A DNA stretch of 64,000 nt from Epsilonproteobacteria bacterium UBA4036. Its GTDB lineage: Bacteria; Campylobacterota; Campylobacteria; Campylobacterales; Arcobacteraceae. The stretch lies in assembly GCA_002382325.1 (NCBI GenBank), contig DGAG01000011.1, positions 1 through 64,000 of the forward strand. The letters run 5' to 3'. The first letter of the stretch is position 1; each line of letters begins with the position of its first letter. The position numbers and the translations under genes were made by a program. Under the pieces are notes generated by a model, which had not been told where the DNA came from, did no database searches, and worked only from the letters and a program-made list of their open reading frames with translations. Positions 24,583 through 33,341 of the stretch are shown here, in pieces.

Positions 24583-25601
24583 AACTTTTTCCCCATAATA
24601 TCATCCAACATGGCATCCGTTAATTCTAACTCTAAAAACAATTTATAAAAGTTTTTTGCTTCTTTATGAATATCAATTTGATATAACTGAGGGTGGAAAA
24701 TAGACAATAGCCACTTAAGCCCTAAAATCCTCATAAAAGAAGGGGGTCTGTCAAACCAACTAAAAGGACCTTTGGGTAAAAAATAGACTCTTTTATTCTT
24801 CACCGCATCAATGTGTTGCCACTTAGCATCTTGATAGATTTTTGAATAAAACTCTTTTTCAAAAACCAAAATAATTTCTGGGTTATATCCAAGGAGTTGT
24901 TCAAAATGAATTGTTTGTCGACCAAATTGATTTTTTGCTTCACATTTATGAACATTTTCTCCGGCTGCTAAATGAATAAGTTCTGAATGAATTGAACTGT
25001 GGCACTCTGTTTGAAGTCCATTTTTTCCCTCTGCATAATACACTTTTGGTTTTTTAAAGACCTCTTTTGAAATTGCTTTTGCCAAATCCAAACTCTCTTG
25101 GGCATAGCGTGCTAATGTATTTGCTCTTGATTCTTGATTGACCAATTGACCTATATACAAAAATGATTCAATCATCTCTTCAAGCGTATTTGATTTTAAA
25201 TACACCAATGGCACATTAATATGTCCCAATGAAGCTTTTATCTTCTCTTCACCCATTTTTTTAGTAAAATCAGACAACAAAATCACATCGGGATTCACCT
25301 GTAAAATCATTTCACTGTTAGGGGTTCGTCCTTGTCCAAACCACCCTCCTAATACGGGTAAATTAACAATTTTTTCATCCAAATATTGTGCTTCGCCTTG
25401 ATTAAATGGAAAGTTCAATCCTGCAATTTTTTCTTTATCGATGATGTACAATGAATATAAAAGTATCGGTGTAGAAGCGTGTATTTTTTTAATCTCATTT
25501 TTGATTTCGATTTTTGTTCCTAACATATCTTCAAATGTCTTTGACTGACTCAATGAATAAAAACTGATACATAAACATAAAATCTGAATGATTCTTTTCA
25601 T
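24579..25601 (-). CDS. Periplasmic binding protein of the type II importer (BtuF/MolA-like)
   Basis: 340 residues with signal peptide (MKRIIQILCLCISFYSLSQS) and two Rossmann-like lobes joined by a helix, as in BtuF/FhuD. MLGTKIEIKNEIKKIHASTP starts the mature domain, and NPDVILLSDF and YNPEIILVFE are the paired lobe strands. LPVLGGWFGQGRTPNSE is a distinctive Gly-rich segment. It is first gene after the ModE-like box at 25617-25638 and starts the long operon ending at 15519. Ligand unknown; molybdate or a molybdate complex is favoured by context. Confidence 0.85.
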   Translation of the reverse strand: MKRIIQILCLCISFYSLSQSKTFEDMLGTKIEIKNEIKKIHASTPILLYSLYIIDKEKIAGLNFPFNQGEAQYLDEKIVNLPVLGGWFGQGRTPNSEMILQVNPDVILLSDFTKKMGEEKIKASLGHINVPLVYLKSNTLEEMIESFLYIGQLVNQESRANTLARYAQESLDLAKAISKEVFKKPKVYYAEGKNGLQTECHSSIHSELIHLAAGENVHKCEAKNQFGRQTIHFEQLLGYNPEIILVFEKEFYSKIYQDAKWQHIDAVKNKRVYFLPKGPFSWFDRPPSFMRILGLKWLLSIFHPQLYQIDIHKEAKNFYKLFLELELTDAMLDDIMGKKL

Positions 25602-25616
25602 CTCTTCTTCCTTTTT

Positions 25617-25638
25617 GTTATATATTTTAATATATAAC
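25617..25638. promoter_or_regulatory. ModE-like operator 1
   Basis: Perfect palindrome GTTATATA - 6 bases - TATATAAC, followed by GATAG, 16 bases before the binding-protein gene start. It resembles the AT-rich molybdate-responsive ModE operators that end in TATAACG. The same layout recurs at 28830-28851. No modE gene is present in the window. Confidence 0.7.
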
Positions 25639-25657
25639 GATAGTTAAAAAAATTTAT

Positions 25658-26512
25658 CTAATTCTGCGAAACCACGGGTGTAAACGCCTTAGTACTGACA
25701 TTGACCGTATCACCTATTTTTAAACTTTGGGCTTCTTGATTGCTGATAACCACTTCTACGAGTTGTTGCCCAATGGCAATAATGGCGATATAAATGACAT
25801 CGACTTTAATAATATCGAGTAACTCACCCTCAAAAGAGAATTTCTGACTTCCTTTGGTTTTCAGTAACACCTCTTTGGCACTTCCATCGTTGATGATTTT
25901 GCCATTATTTAACACAATCACGCGATTGCTTAAACGGTACATTTCACTGGGGTCGTGGCTGACCATAATCGTGGTGGTTCCAAACTCTTTATGTAAGGTT
26001 AAAATCTCATTTTGCAGTTTGCTTCGCATGGCTGGGTCAAGGGCTGATAAGGGTTCATCCATAAGCAAGATTTTCGGACGATTCATTAACGCCCGACACA
26101 AACTCACACGTTGTTTTTGCCCACCACTTAATGAGTTGGGCATTCGCTTGGTAAGTTCGCTTAAGTGGGTCATGTCCAACAAATGTTTTGCCAAAGCATA
26201 ATCTTTGCACACATACAGCAAATTCTCTTCCACGCTCATGTTGGGGAAAAGCGCATAATCTTGAAACACAAAACCAATCTTTCGTTTTTGAGGAGGCAAA
26301 CAAAACTTCTCTTTGAGCCAAAACTCATCACCGACTTGCAACGTTCCATGTGCTTCTTCAAGTCCTGCAAGGATTCGTAAAAGAGTGGTTTTTCCACTGC
26401 CACTTACTCCTGATAACGCTACAAAATCACCACTTTGTATGGCAAGATTGATTGTCAGTTCCATGATACCGTTGCTGCCATGAAGGGGTTTATTTATGTT
26501 GATATTTATCAT
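25658..26512 (-). CDS. modC: Molybdate ABC transporter ATPase
   Basis: 284 residues. Walker A GVSGSGKTTLLRIL, signature LSGGQKQRVSLCRALMNRP and Walker B ILLMDEPLSALDP are intact. A short C-terminal TOBE/Mop-type domain (about 220-284, with IGQQLVEVVISNQEAQSLKI) is the oxyanion-sensing part typical of ModC. It overlaps modB by four bases. It ends 41 bases before the ModE-like box of the next operon. Confidence 0.92.
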   Translation of the reverse strand: MINININKPLHGSNGIMELTINLAIQSGDFVALSGVSGSGKTTLLRILAGLEEAHGTLQVGDEFWLKEKFCLPPQKRKIGFVFQDYALFPNMSVEENLLYVCKDYALAKHLLDMTHLSELTKRMPNSLSGGQKQRVSLCRALMNRPKILLMDEPLSALDPAMRSKLQNEILTLHKEFGTTTIMVSHDPSEMYRLSNRVIVLNNGKIINDGSAKEVLLKTKGSQKFSFEGELLDIIKVDVIYIAIIAIGQQLVEVVISNQEAQSLKIGDTVNVSTKAFTPVVSQN

Positions 26513-27210
26513 GAGTGAATTCCTGTAAATTTGCTGTTTTGACTTCGATTAAAAATATAGACCCCTAAAAGTGTTAAGAAACTCAATATCAACATAATGC
26601 CACTGTAAATATGCGCATGAGCATAATCCATCACTTCGACAAATTCGTAAATCGCTACGGATGCCACTTTGGTTTGTTCAGGGATACTTCCTCCCACCAT
26701 CAACACCACACCAAACTCTCCAACCGTATGGGCAAAGGTTACAATGATGGCGGTCATAAGTGCGGGTTTAATGTTGGGTAAGGCAACTTTAAAAAGTGTT
26801 TGAAACTTGCTTTTACCGCTTATGTAACTGGCTTCAAGCATATTTTTATGGATACTTTGAAAACCGCTTTGTAAGGGCTGTACCATAAAAGGCAAAGAGT
26901 AAAAACAACTTGCAATCACTAATCCCGTAAAGTTAAAGACCAATTTTATGCCAAACACCTCATCAAAAAAGGCTCCAATGGGTGAGTTAAAAGACAACGC
27001 CCACAAAATATAAAACCCTAACACTGAAGGCGGTAACACCAAAGGCAGTGCCGTAATGGCTTCTAAGATAGGCTTTATTTTTGATTGAGTTTGCGATAAA
27101 TACCACGCCAGTGGCAAACTGATACAAAACAGAATCACCGTCGTAATGAATGCCAATTTAAATGAAATAAGAAAAGGAGTGAACTCCAAGGTTTTAAGAA
27201 TTTCAATCAT
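26509..27210 (-). CDS. modB: Molybdate ABC transporter permease
   Basis: About 233 residues starting at ATG 27210. It has five to six membrane helices and the EAA-loop motif EASYISGKSKFQTLFKVALP that contacts ModC. TALPLVLPPSVLGFYIL is typical of ModB. The start overlaps the upstream TOBE gene by eight bases. Together with ModA and ModC it imports molybdate for nitrogenase and molybdopterin enzymes. Confidence 0.92.
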   Translation of the reverse strand: MIEILKTLEFTPFLISFKLAFITTVILFCISLPLAWYLSQTQSKIKPILEAITALPLVLPPSVLGFYILWALSFNSPIGAFFDEVFGIKLVFNFTGLVIASCFYSLPFMVQPLQSGFQSIHKNMLEASYISGKSKFQTLFKVALPNIKPALMTAIIVTFAHTVGEFGVVLMVGGSIPEQTKVASVAIYEFVEVMDYAHAHIYSGIMLILSFLTLLGVYIFNRSQNSKFTGIHS

Positions 27211-27604
27211 CAAACACATCCAAAATAAAAAGGTCACTCGCTTTTATAAGCATAATCACTTTGTCGTTTATGCGTAAGTTCATCCGCTTAGCTGAACTTA
27301 ACGTAATAATGCTTTCAAAGACAATGTCGTTGATAGCTAATCCCACACTGCTTAAAAGCTTCCCGTGAGTAAGGGTTTGAATGGTTGCTTCCATTTGATT
27401 GGAAAAACTTATCTCTCCTGCTAAATCTTTAGCCAAAGCGATATTCGTAGGCTTTACGCTTAAGACCACTTTTTTCCCCACTCTAATATTTGTGTTTAAA
27501 TCCAAGCTCATCATTTTGAGCACATGTGCGTTAAACTCAAACTCTACAATGTTGAGTTGTTCTAAGTTTTCAATACTCTTTACGGTTGCAACCATTTGAC
27601 TCAT
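27203..27604 (-). CDS. TOBE/Mop-domain protein between modA and modB
   Basis: 133 residues with two TOBE-like halves: KKVVLSVKPTNIALAKDLAG in the first and INDKVIMLIKASDLFIL at the end, the latter a Mop-type strand. It has no helix-turn-helix and so cannot bind DNA like ModE. A TOBE protein at this position between modA and modB is also known in Campylobacter. It overlaps both neighbours and is probably a cytoplasmic molybdate sensor or store acting with the importer. Confidence 0.75.
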   Translation of the reverse strand: MSQMVATVKSIENLEQLNIVEFEFNAHVLKMMSLDLNTNIRVGKKVVLSVKPTNIALAKDLAGEISFSNQMEATIQTLTHGKLLSSVGLAINDIVFESIITLSSAKRMNLRINDKVIMLIKASDLFILDVFDD

Positions 27605-28350
27605 TTGACTAAATATCCATACTCTTTAAAAATTTCTTTGGCTTTTTGGCTTAAAATAAACTCATAAAACGCTTTGGCTTCTGCATTCTCTTTTGCCATA
27701 CGTGTAAGCACCACACCTTGATCAATAGGCGTATATAAACTTGAATCCACACTGACCCAATTTACATTTTCTTTATACATTGACATTTTATCACTATAAA
27801 GCGAAGACTTTGCTATAAAGCCAATATCTGCTGCTGTAATCGCATACGAAACCGTTTGGGAAATTGATTCGGCGTACACCAATTTTGATTCTACACTGTT
27901 TAACAGTTTTGCATTGGTAATGGCTTCTAATGCTGCTGCACCATAAGGGGCTGTTTTAGGATTGGCAATGGCAATTTTTTCAATCTCTTTTTGTGCTACC
28001 ATTTCTATTCCTTGGCTAAAATCAAGCTCTTTAGCACTTAACATCGCTAAACTTCCTTGTGCATAAACAATGGGCTTGGTAATCGCCATATTTTCCTCGT
28101 ACAAGCTTTGTGGAAACTTCATATTCGCTGCCATAAACAGATGATACGGTGCGCCATTTTTAATTTGTGCCGTTAGTTTCCCACTGCTTCCAAGCGTTAC
28201 TAACACTTCGGTGTGGGGATTTGTTTTGTTAAACTCTTTAATCAAATCCCCAATAGCATAGCTCACATTAGCTGCCACGGCGATATTGATTTGCCCAGCA
28301 AACAAACTCATGCTTAAAACCATTACTCCTAAAATAACTCTTTTTAACAT
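27601..28350 (-). CDS. modA: Molybdate-binding periplasmic protein
   Basis: 249 residues with signal peptide (MLKRVILGVMVLSMSLFAGQ). The mature protein starts INIAVAANVSYAIGDLIKEF and has VLVTLGSSGKLTAQIKNGAP, which holds the Ser residues that bind the oxyanion in ModA, and AAPYGAAA-like NPKTAPYGAAALEAI. It delivers molybdate or tungstate to ModBC. It starts after AAAGGATAAAAG and follows the di-Mop gene by three bases. Confidence 0.93.
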   Translation of the reverse strand: MLKRVILGVMVLSMSLFAGQINIAVAANVSYAIGDLIKEFNKTNPHTEVLVTLGSSGKLTAQIKNGAPYHLFMAANMKFPQSLYEENMAITKPIVYAQGSLAMLSAKELDFSQGIEMVAQKEIEKIAIANPKTAPYGAAALEAITNAKLLNSVESKLVYAESISQTVSYAITAADIGFIAKSSLYSDKMSMYKENVNWVSVDSSLYTPIDQGVVLTRMAKENAEAKAFYEFILSQKAKEIFKEYGYLVK

Positions 28351-28353
28351 CTT

Positions 28354-28785
28354 TTATCCTTTAATCTCTTTTCCAATCATCACGTCACTTGCTTTTATAA
28401 TAGCACTGACACCTATACCCAATTTAATATTGAGTGAACGAATTGAATTTAAGGTAATCACCGATGTAATAATTTCATCGTTTCCTATATTAATATGCAA
28501 CACCGCATTGACTTCGCCAATTTGCATATTGGTTATGACCCCTTGAAACTTATTTCTGGCACTGATATTTAACGTAATATCTGTTGTAACTAACACACAA
28601 CTTGATTTAAAAAAGGCAACCACTTCATCGCCACACGTTAAATTTAACTCCCGGACGGCTTCATTGGTAATAACCGCCACCATGGTATACCCACTTTTGA
28701 GTTTGATATACACTTCTGCATTGACTTTTCCTTGTTGAATTAAATCCACATGCCCAATAAGTTGATTTCTTGCACTGATTTTCAT
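28354..28785 (-). CDS. modG: Second di-Mop molybdate-binding protein
   Basis: 143 residues in two Mop repeats. The first opens ISARNQLIGHVDLIQQGKVN and the second ISARNKFQGVITNMQIGEVN; both end in AFFKSSCVL or AIIKASDVM strands. Same architecture as the protein at 15051-15464. It is first gene of the modA-TOBE-modB-modC operon, behind the ModE-like box at 28830-28851, so the store is made with the importer. Confidence 0.87.
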   Translation of the reverse strand: MKISARNQLIGHVDLIQQGKVNAEVYIKLKSGYTMVAVITNEAVRELNLTCGDEVVAFFKSSCVLVTTDITLNISARNKFQGVITNMQIGEVNAVLHINIGNDEIITSVITLNSIRSLNIKLGIGVSAIIKASDVMIGKEIKG

Positions 28786-28829
28786 TGTACATCCTTTTGA
28801 TTTTTACAAAGTCAAAAGCAATCGGGAAC

Positions 28830-28851
28830 ATTATATATTTATTTATATAAC
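28830..28851. promoter_or_regulatory. ModE-like operator 2
   Basis: ATTATATA - 6 bases - TATATAAC followed by GATAAGC. One base differs from a perfect palindrome. Arm sequence, six-base spacer and the trailing CGATA are shared with operator 1 at 25617-25638. It lies 45 bases before the di-Mop start codon. Confidence 0.7.
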
Positions 28852-28863
28852 GATAAGCTAAAA

Positions 28864-28890
28864 AAAACCAGAAGGATTCCTTCTGGTTTT
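28864..28890 (-). terminator. Terminator of the nifHDK operon
   Basis: Perfect 13-base arms AAAACCAGAAGGA / TCCTTCTGGTTTT with a one-base centre, followed on the minus strand by a T run. It separates nifK from the mod operon 6 bases before nifK's stop region and would also work in the opposite direction. Confidence 0.85.
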
Positions 28891-28895
28891 TAAAA

Positions 28896-30443
28896 TTATC
28901 TTACCGCGTCAAAGAAATAATCTGTTTCGCCGATTGATTTTGTCTCTTCATCTAATTGATCTAAGATACCATTGGTAATCCAAGTCAATAAGTTAATAGC
29001 ACCTTCATATCCACTGATAGAGTATCTGTGCAAGTGATGTCTGTCAAAAATTGGGAATCCAATTCTGATTAATGGAATTTTTGTATCTCTGTAAAGCTCT
29101 TTACCGTATACGTTTCCAATCATAAAATCCACTGGTTCAGTAAATAACAATGATCGTAAATGCCATAAATCTTTACCCGCCCAAATATTACACTCATCGG
29201 CTCTGTTTGATTTTGCTAAAATCGCTTTCATATCATCTTCCCAACCTTTTCTTGGCGCATTGTGGCAAAGAACGTGAGTGGGGATTGCGCCCATTTCAAC
29301 TAAGAAAGAAACCATTCCTAATAAGAAATCAGGATCTCCCCAGATTGCAATTTTTTTACCGTGCATGTACGGATATGAATCTTGCATCGCATCTACGAGT
29401 TTAGCTCTTTGAGATTTTAACTCAGTAGGAACTTCTTTACCTGTTAATTCAGCTAATTTCATAACAAACGCATCGGTACCACTTAAACCAATTGGGTTAC
29501 AAGTAGCGTAAGTTTGTTTCCATTTGTTTTTAATGGTTTTCGCTGTTGCAACAGTAGCATACTTTTGTAAAGAGATAGTGGCTTTGGCATGAATGGCTGT
29601 TCTTGCATCATCCAATTTAGTTCCACCGGCATACAATTTATATTCACCTGCACCCGTATCCCATTGCTCTTCATGGTCACCTAACATAATGATTTTATCA
29701 CCAAAAAGCTTAGCCATTTTTTTAACTTCTTTTAATGAACCTAAATACGGCTCAAATCCTGGGATAATGTTAATTCGTTCTTCATCAACCACTCGCTTAG
29801 TTCCCTCAGGGACTAATTGCTCTAAAGTTGCTTTCATCATGTTGTCATACCCAGTAATGTGTGATCCCACAAATGAAGGAGTATGGGCATACGTGATTTC
29901 AGTTTTATCCAATTCACCTTCTGCTTCTTCTCGTGCCCCAATAATAAAGGCATTTAAATCATCTCCAATAACTTCTGCCATACACGTTGTACTTACAGAA
30001 ATCATTTCAGGTTTGTAAAGAGCATTACAGTTTCGAATACCGTCTTTCATATTTGCCAATCCACCAAATACCGCTGCTGATTCACTCATAGAGTCAGAAA
30101 CACATGGAGTTGGTTCTTTAAAGTGTCGTGTAAAGTAAGATCTAAAATACGCAACACATCCATGAGAACCATGAACATAAGGCATCGTGTTTTCAAATCC
30201 AAGACCAACCATAATCGCACCTAATGGTTGACACGCTTTTGCAGGGTTAATTGTAATGGCTTCTCGTGCTAAATTCTTTTCTCGGTAATCCCAAGATTTA
30301 GTCCACTCTTGAATTTCATCCACTTTAGATGAATCAATTGAACCCATGTTCCCTTCGAATTGTTTTTTGTTTTTTAAAACTTCTTGATACTCAGGTTTTA
30401 AAAACAGTTTTTGTCCGTTTACTATGTTTTCTACGTCTTGCAT
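28896..30443 (-). CDS. nifK: Nitrogenase MoFe protein beta subunit
   Basis: 515 residues. P-cluster ligands are recognisable: Cys in NPAKACQPLGA, Cys in HGSHGCVAYFRS and Cys in STTCMAEVIGDD. The long N-terminal region before the first Cys (about 70 residues) is of the usual length. It pairs with NifD to form the dinitrogenase tetramer. It starts after AGGGAGCGTAAC, one base after the nifD stop, and closes the nifH-orf-nifD-nifK operon with a strong terminator. Confidence 0.97.
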   Translation of the reverse strand: MQDVENIVNGQKLFLKPEYQEVLKNKKQFEGNMGSIDSSKVDEIQEWTKSWDYREKNLAREAITINPAKACQPLGAIMVGLGFENTMPYVHGSHGCVAYFRSYFTRHFKEPTPCVSDSMSESAAVFGGLANMKDGIRNCNALYKPEMISVSTTCMAEVIGDDLNAFIIGAREEAEGELDKTEITYAHTPSFVGSHITGYDNMMKATLEQLVPEGTKRVVDEERINIIPGFEPYLGSLKEVKKMAKLFGDKIIMLGDHEEQWDTGAGEYKLYAGGTKLDDARTAIHAKATISLQKYATVATAKTIKNKWKQTYATCNPIGLSGTDAFVMKLAELTGKEVPTELKSQRAKLVDAMQDSYPYMHGKKIAIWGDPDFLLGMVSFLVEMGAIPTHVLCHNAPRKGWEDDMKAILAKSNRADECNIWAGKDLWHLRSLLFTEPVDFMIGNVYGKELYRDTKIPLIRIGFPIFDRHHLHRYSISGYEGAINLLTWITNGILDQLDEETKSIGETDYFFDAVR

Positions 30444-30444
30444 G

Positions 30445-31911
30445 TTACGCTCCCTCTACTTCTTTATCCCATGGAGCGGTAGTATGATCCCACACAGGAG
30501 AGTTCATAGCCAAATCCATATCTCTTGCAAAAATTGCAAATGCGTCATATCCATGGTATGGACCACTGTAATCCCAAGAGTGCATTTGTCTAAATGGAAG
30601 ACCCATTTTTTGAAATACATATTTCTCTTTAACCCCAGCAGCAACTAAGTCTGGTTTGAGTTTTTTAACAAACTCTTCAAGTTCATACTCATTGGCATCA
30701 TCATAAATCAAAGTACTTCTTGAAATATCTTCTTTGGTTCGTTTATAATCATCACCGTGAGCGAACTCATATCCAGTACCGATTACTTCCATTCCTAAAT
30801 CTTCATAAGCACCAATTACGTGTCTTGGTCTTAAACCACCGACATAAAGCATCACTTTTTTACCTTCTAATAACGGTCGATATTTTGCAATAACGGCATC
30901 AGTCATTTTTGTGTATTTTGCAATCACTGCTTCTGCTTTGGCTTGAATAGACTCATCAAAACACGCTGCAATTTTTCGAATCGATTCCGTTGTTTTACTT
31001 GGTCCAAAGAAGTTATATTCAATCCAAGGAATACCGAACTCTTGTTCCATGTGTCGTGAAATATAGTTCATTGATCGGTAGCAGTGTAGTAAGTTAAGTT
31101 TTGCTTTTGGAGCAATCGCTAACTCTTTATACGTTGCATCTCCAGACCATTGAGCGATAACTCTAAGTCCCATTTCTTCTAAAATAATTCGTGTTGACCA
31201 AGCATCTCCACCAATGTTATAATCCCCAATTATAGCAACATCGTAAGGTGTGCTTTCAAAATCTTTTCTAAAAGATGTATCTGGCATAACGTGGTCTCTG
31301 ATCATGTCGTTTGCAATGTGGTGACCTAAAGATTGAGAAACTCCTCTGAATCCTTCACATGAAACCGCAATTGTTTGATGACCTGTCTCTTTTTTATGCA
31401 CTTTAGCCACCGCTTGAATGTCATCCCCGATAAGACCGATTGGACACTCAGATTGAATTGAGATTCCATTGTTTAATGGGAATAATTCATCAATCTCTTC
31501 TAACGCTTTTTTAAGTTTTTTATCTCCACCAAATACGATGTCTTTTTCGTTAAAATCCGTTGAAAAGTTCATGGTTACAAAGGTATCAACACCGGTTGTA
31601 CCGATATAATAATTTCTTCTTCCACCTCTTGAGTATTGTCCACACCCAATTGGTCCGTGAGAAATATGAATCATATCTTTAATTGGTCCCCAAACAACCC
31701 CTTTAGACCCAGCATAAGCACATCCTCTTTGAGACATAACTCCTGGAACGGTTTGCTTGTTACTTCGTGTTGTATCACAAGCACCTTTTACACCTTCGGG
31801 TGTATCGACACCTAAGTGTTTTGCTCTGTTTTTAGCTGCTTTTGCTGGATATCCTGCAAGAACCTCAGCAATCGCTTCTTTTTGTAGACTCTCTAATGTT
31901 TCTGGTCCCAT
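30445..31911 (-). CDS. nifD: Nitrogenase MoFe protein alpha subunit
   Basis: 488 residues. P-cluster Cys residues lie in QRGCAYAGS, GPIGCGQYS and SECPIGLIGDD. The FeMo-co ligands are the Cys in LLHCYRSMNY and the His in RQMHSWDYSGPYHG. The Gln/His environment (IGDYNIGGDAW) is that of Mo-type NifD and not the V or Fe-only forms. It reduces N2 to ammonia in complex with NifK and NifH. It starts after GGAGAAAATT. Confidence 0.97.
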   Translation of the reverse strand: MGPETLESLQKEAIAEVLAGYPAKAAKNRAKHLGVDTPEGVKGACDTTRSNKQTVPGVMSQRGCAYAGSKGVVWGPIKDMIHISHGPIGCGQYSRGGRRNYYIGTTGVDTFVTMNFSTDFNEKDIVFGGDKKLKKALEEIDELFPLNNGISIQSECPIGLIGDDIQAVAKVHKKETGHQTIAVSCEGFRGVSQSLGHHIANDMIRDHVMPDTSFRKDFESTPYDVAIIGDYNIGGDAWSTRIILEEMGLRVIAQWSGDATYKELAIAPKAKLNLLHCYRSMNYISRHMEQEFGIPWIEYNFFGPSKTTESIRKIAACFDESIQAKAEAVIAKYTKMTDAVIAKYRPLLEGKKVMLYVGGLRPRHVIGAYEDLGMEVIGTGYEFAHGDDYKRTKEDISRSTLIYDDANEYELEEFVKKLKPDLVAAGVKEKYVFQKMGLPFRQMHSWDYSGPYHGYDAFAIFARDMDLAMNSPVWDHTTAPWDKEVEGA

Positions 31912-31939
31912 AATTTTCTCCTTTGGAAGAAAAAGTAGC

Positions 31940-32299
31940 TTACGCTACTTTAACTCTATATAGATTCATATCATCTAATTTTTTACAAATATCCTTAGTT
32001 GAAGCACCATCAACACTTTTAGAAATTTCTGAAATTTGATATTTATTGGTGTAATAAATCATTTTAAATCCATCTTTTTCTTTACATTCAGTGTTTGTGA
32101 AGTAATCTACTAATGCTGTATGTAAAAAAGAACCTGCAGGAACAGAAATCTCTTCTAATTTAACACCTTCTCTTGTTTCACTTGTTAATGTAACCGATTT
32201 ACCTGTTGCATCAATTCCTTCTTTTACTTTTTCAATCACTTTCTCAAAACTTACGTCATTACCCATATCAGCTGGGAAGTGGTATCCACATACAAACAT
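31940..32299 (-). CDS. Unrecognised 119-residue protein between nifH and nifD
   Basis: The start has AAGGAGAAGAAA in front and codon use matches its neighbours, so it is a real gene. Product begins MFVCGYHFPADMGNDVSFEK, with an early Cys and His, and contains LEEISVPAGSFLHTALVDYF, NTECKEKDGFKMIYYTNKYQ and KDICKKLDDMNLYRVKVA. It is soluble and mixed alpha/beta. It is not the AnfG/VnfG delta subunit, NifT, NifX or a GlnB-type NifI protein. Being inside the nifHDK operon it should be abundant during nitrogen fixation; role unknown. Confidence 0.85.
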   Translation of the reverse strand: MFVCGYHFPADMGNDVSFEKVIEKVKEGIDATGKSVTLTSETREGVKLEEISVPAGSFLHTALVDYFTNTECKEKDGFKMIYYTNKYQISEISKSVDGASTKDICKKLDDMNLYRVKVA

Positions 32300-32373
32300 T
32301 TTCTTCTCCTTATGTATCTTTTTTTTCTATAAATTCTAAACTATAAACTAGTAACCAATTTTAAACTTGTGAA

Positions 32374-33288
32374 TTAAGCTTCTTCTGCTTTTTTACCTAA
32401 ATTTTCTTCATCAACTTCTTCTTCTAAACCAAATTCCATTAATAACGCTTCTAAGTCGTCCATTTCTAATGGATTAGGAATCACTTTTAAATCATTAGCA
32501 ATAATTTTTCGTGCTAACTCTTTGTATTCCATCGCTTGGTCAGATGATGGTGAGAACTCAACCACTGTCATTCTTCTTAACTCAGCTCTTTGAACGTGGT
32601 TAGATCTTGGAACGAAGTGAATCATTTGAGTTCCAATTTGCATTGCTAAGTGTTTTGCTAAATCGTACTCTTTATCTGTCATACGTGCATTACAAATAAG
32701 TCCTGCAAGTCTTACTCCACCTGTGTTGGCATATTTTAAAATCCCTTTAGAGATGTTATTTGCTGCATACATTGCCATCATTTCACCTGACATTACGATG
32801 TAAATTTCTTGTGCTTTACCTTCTCGAATTGGCATCGCAAATCCACCACAAACAACGTCTCCAAGAACGTCATACGATACGAAATCTAACTCATCGTCAT
32901 ACGCACCTTCTTCTTCTAAGAAGTTAATGGCTGTAATAACCCCTCGTCCTGCACACCCAACACCTGGCTCTGGACCACCTGATTCTGTACACATAATGTA
33001 CCCTTCAGTAATTGAATCGTCTTCAGGATTAAATTCACCTGCACCTGGTTTACATACATCTTCTAACTCTAAATCTTCAACTGTTCCTGCTTCTGAAGCT
33101 AATTGCATAATTGTAGATTGAGCTTTTTCATGTAAAATTAATCGTGTTGAATCCGCTTTAGGGTCACAACCAACGATTAAGATTTTTTTACCATAATAGT
33201 GACACATTGCCGCTAACGTATTTTGAGATGTAGTTGATTTACCAATCCCACCTTTTCCATAAAATGCTATTTGTCTTAAGCTTGACAT
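32374..33288 (-). CDS. nifH: Nitrogenase Fe protein
   Basis: 304 residues. P-loop FYGKGGIGKSTTSQN, switch I region around VGCDPKADSTRL, the [4Fe-4S] Cys in GCAGRGVITAINFLEEEGAY and in DVVCGGFAMP, and the Arg of CAGRG that is the ADP-ribosylation site in other species. It passes electrons to NifDK with ATP hydrolysis and also helps FeMo-co synthesis. The C-terminus is extended and acidic (EEEVDEENLGKKAEEA). It starts after AAAAGGAGTTTAT and is led by a sigma-54 promoter. Confidence 0.98.
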   Translation of the reverse strand: MSSLRQIAFYGKGGIGKSTTSQNTLAAMCHYYGKKILIVGCDPKADSTRLILHEKAQSTIMQLASEAGTVEDLELEDVCKPGAGEFNPEDDSITEGYIMCTESGGPEPGVGCAGRGVITAINFLEEEGAYDDELDFVSYDVLGDVVCGGFAMPIREGKAQEIYIVMSGEMMAMYAANNISKGILKYANTGGVRLAGLICNARMTDKEYDLAKHLAMQIGTQMIHFVPRSNHVQRAELRRMTVVEFSPSSDQAMEYKELARKIIANDLKVIPNPLEMDDLEALLMEFGLEEEVDEENLGKKAEEA

Positions 33289-33323
33289 ATAAACTCCTTT
33301 TGTTTTTAGTTACACTTGCTAAA

Positions 33324-33341
33324 TTGCAACAAGTGTTCCAC
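33324..33341 (-). promoter_or_regulatory. Sigma-54 promoter of nifH-orf-nifD-nifK
   Basis: Minus strand GTGGAACACTTGTTGCAA with GG and GC 12 positions apart. It is about 40 bases before the nifH start codon and matches the other nif promoters here. Confidence 0.9.

Noticed and set aside
28786..28860. Molybdenum cofactor riboswitch before the mod operon
   Set aside because: The leader is short, AT-rich and dominated by the ModE-like palindrome; no riboswitch core is visible.
31940..32299. Delta subunit (AnfG/VnfG) or NifI
   Set aside because: No delta-subunit or GlnB-type motifs; nifD and nifK are clearly of the molybdenum type.
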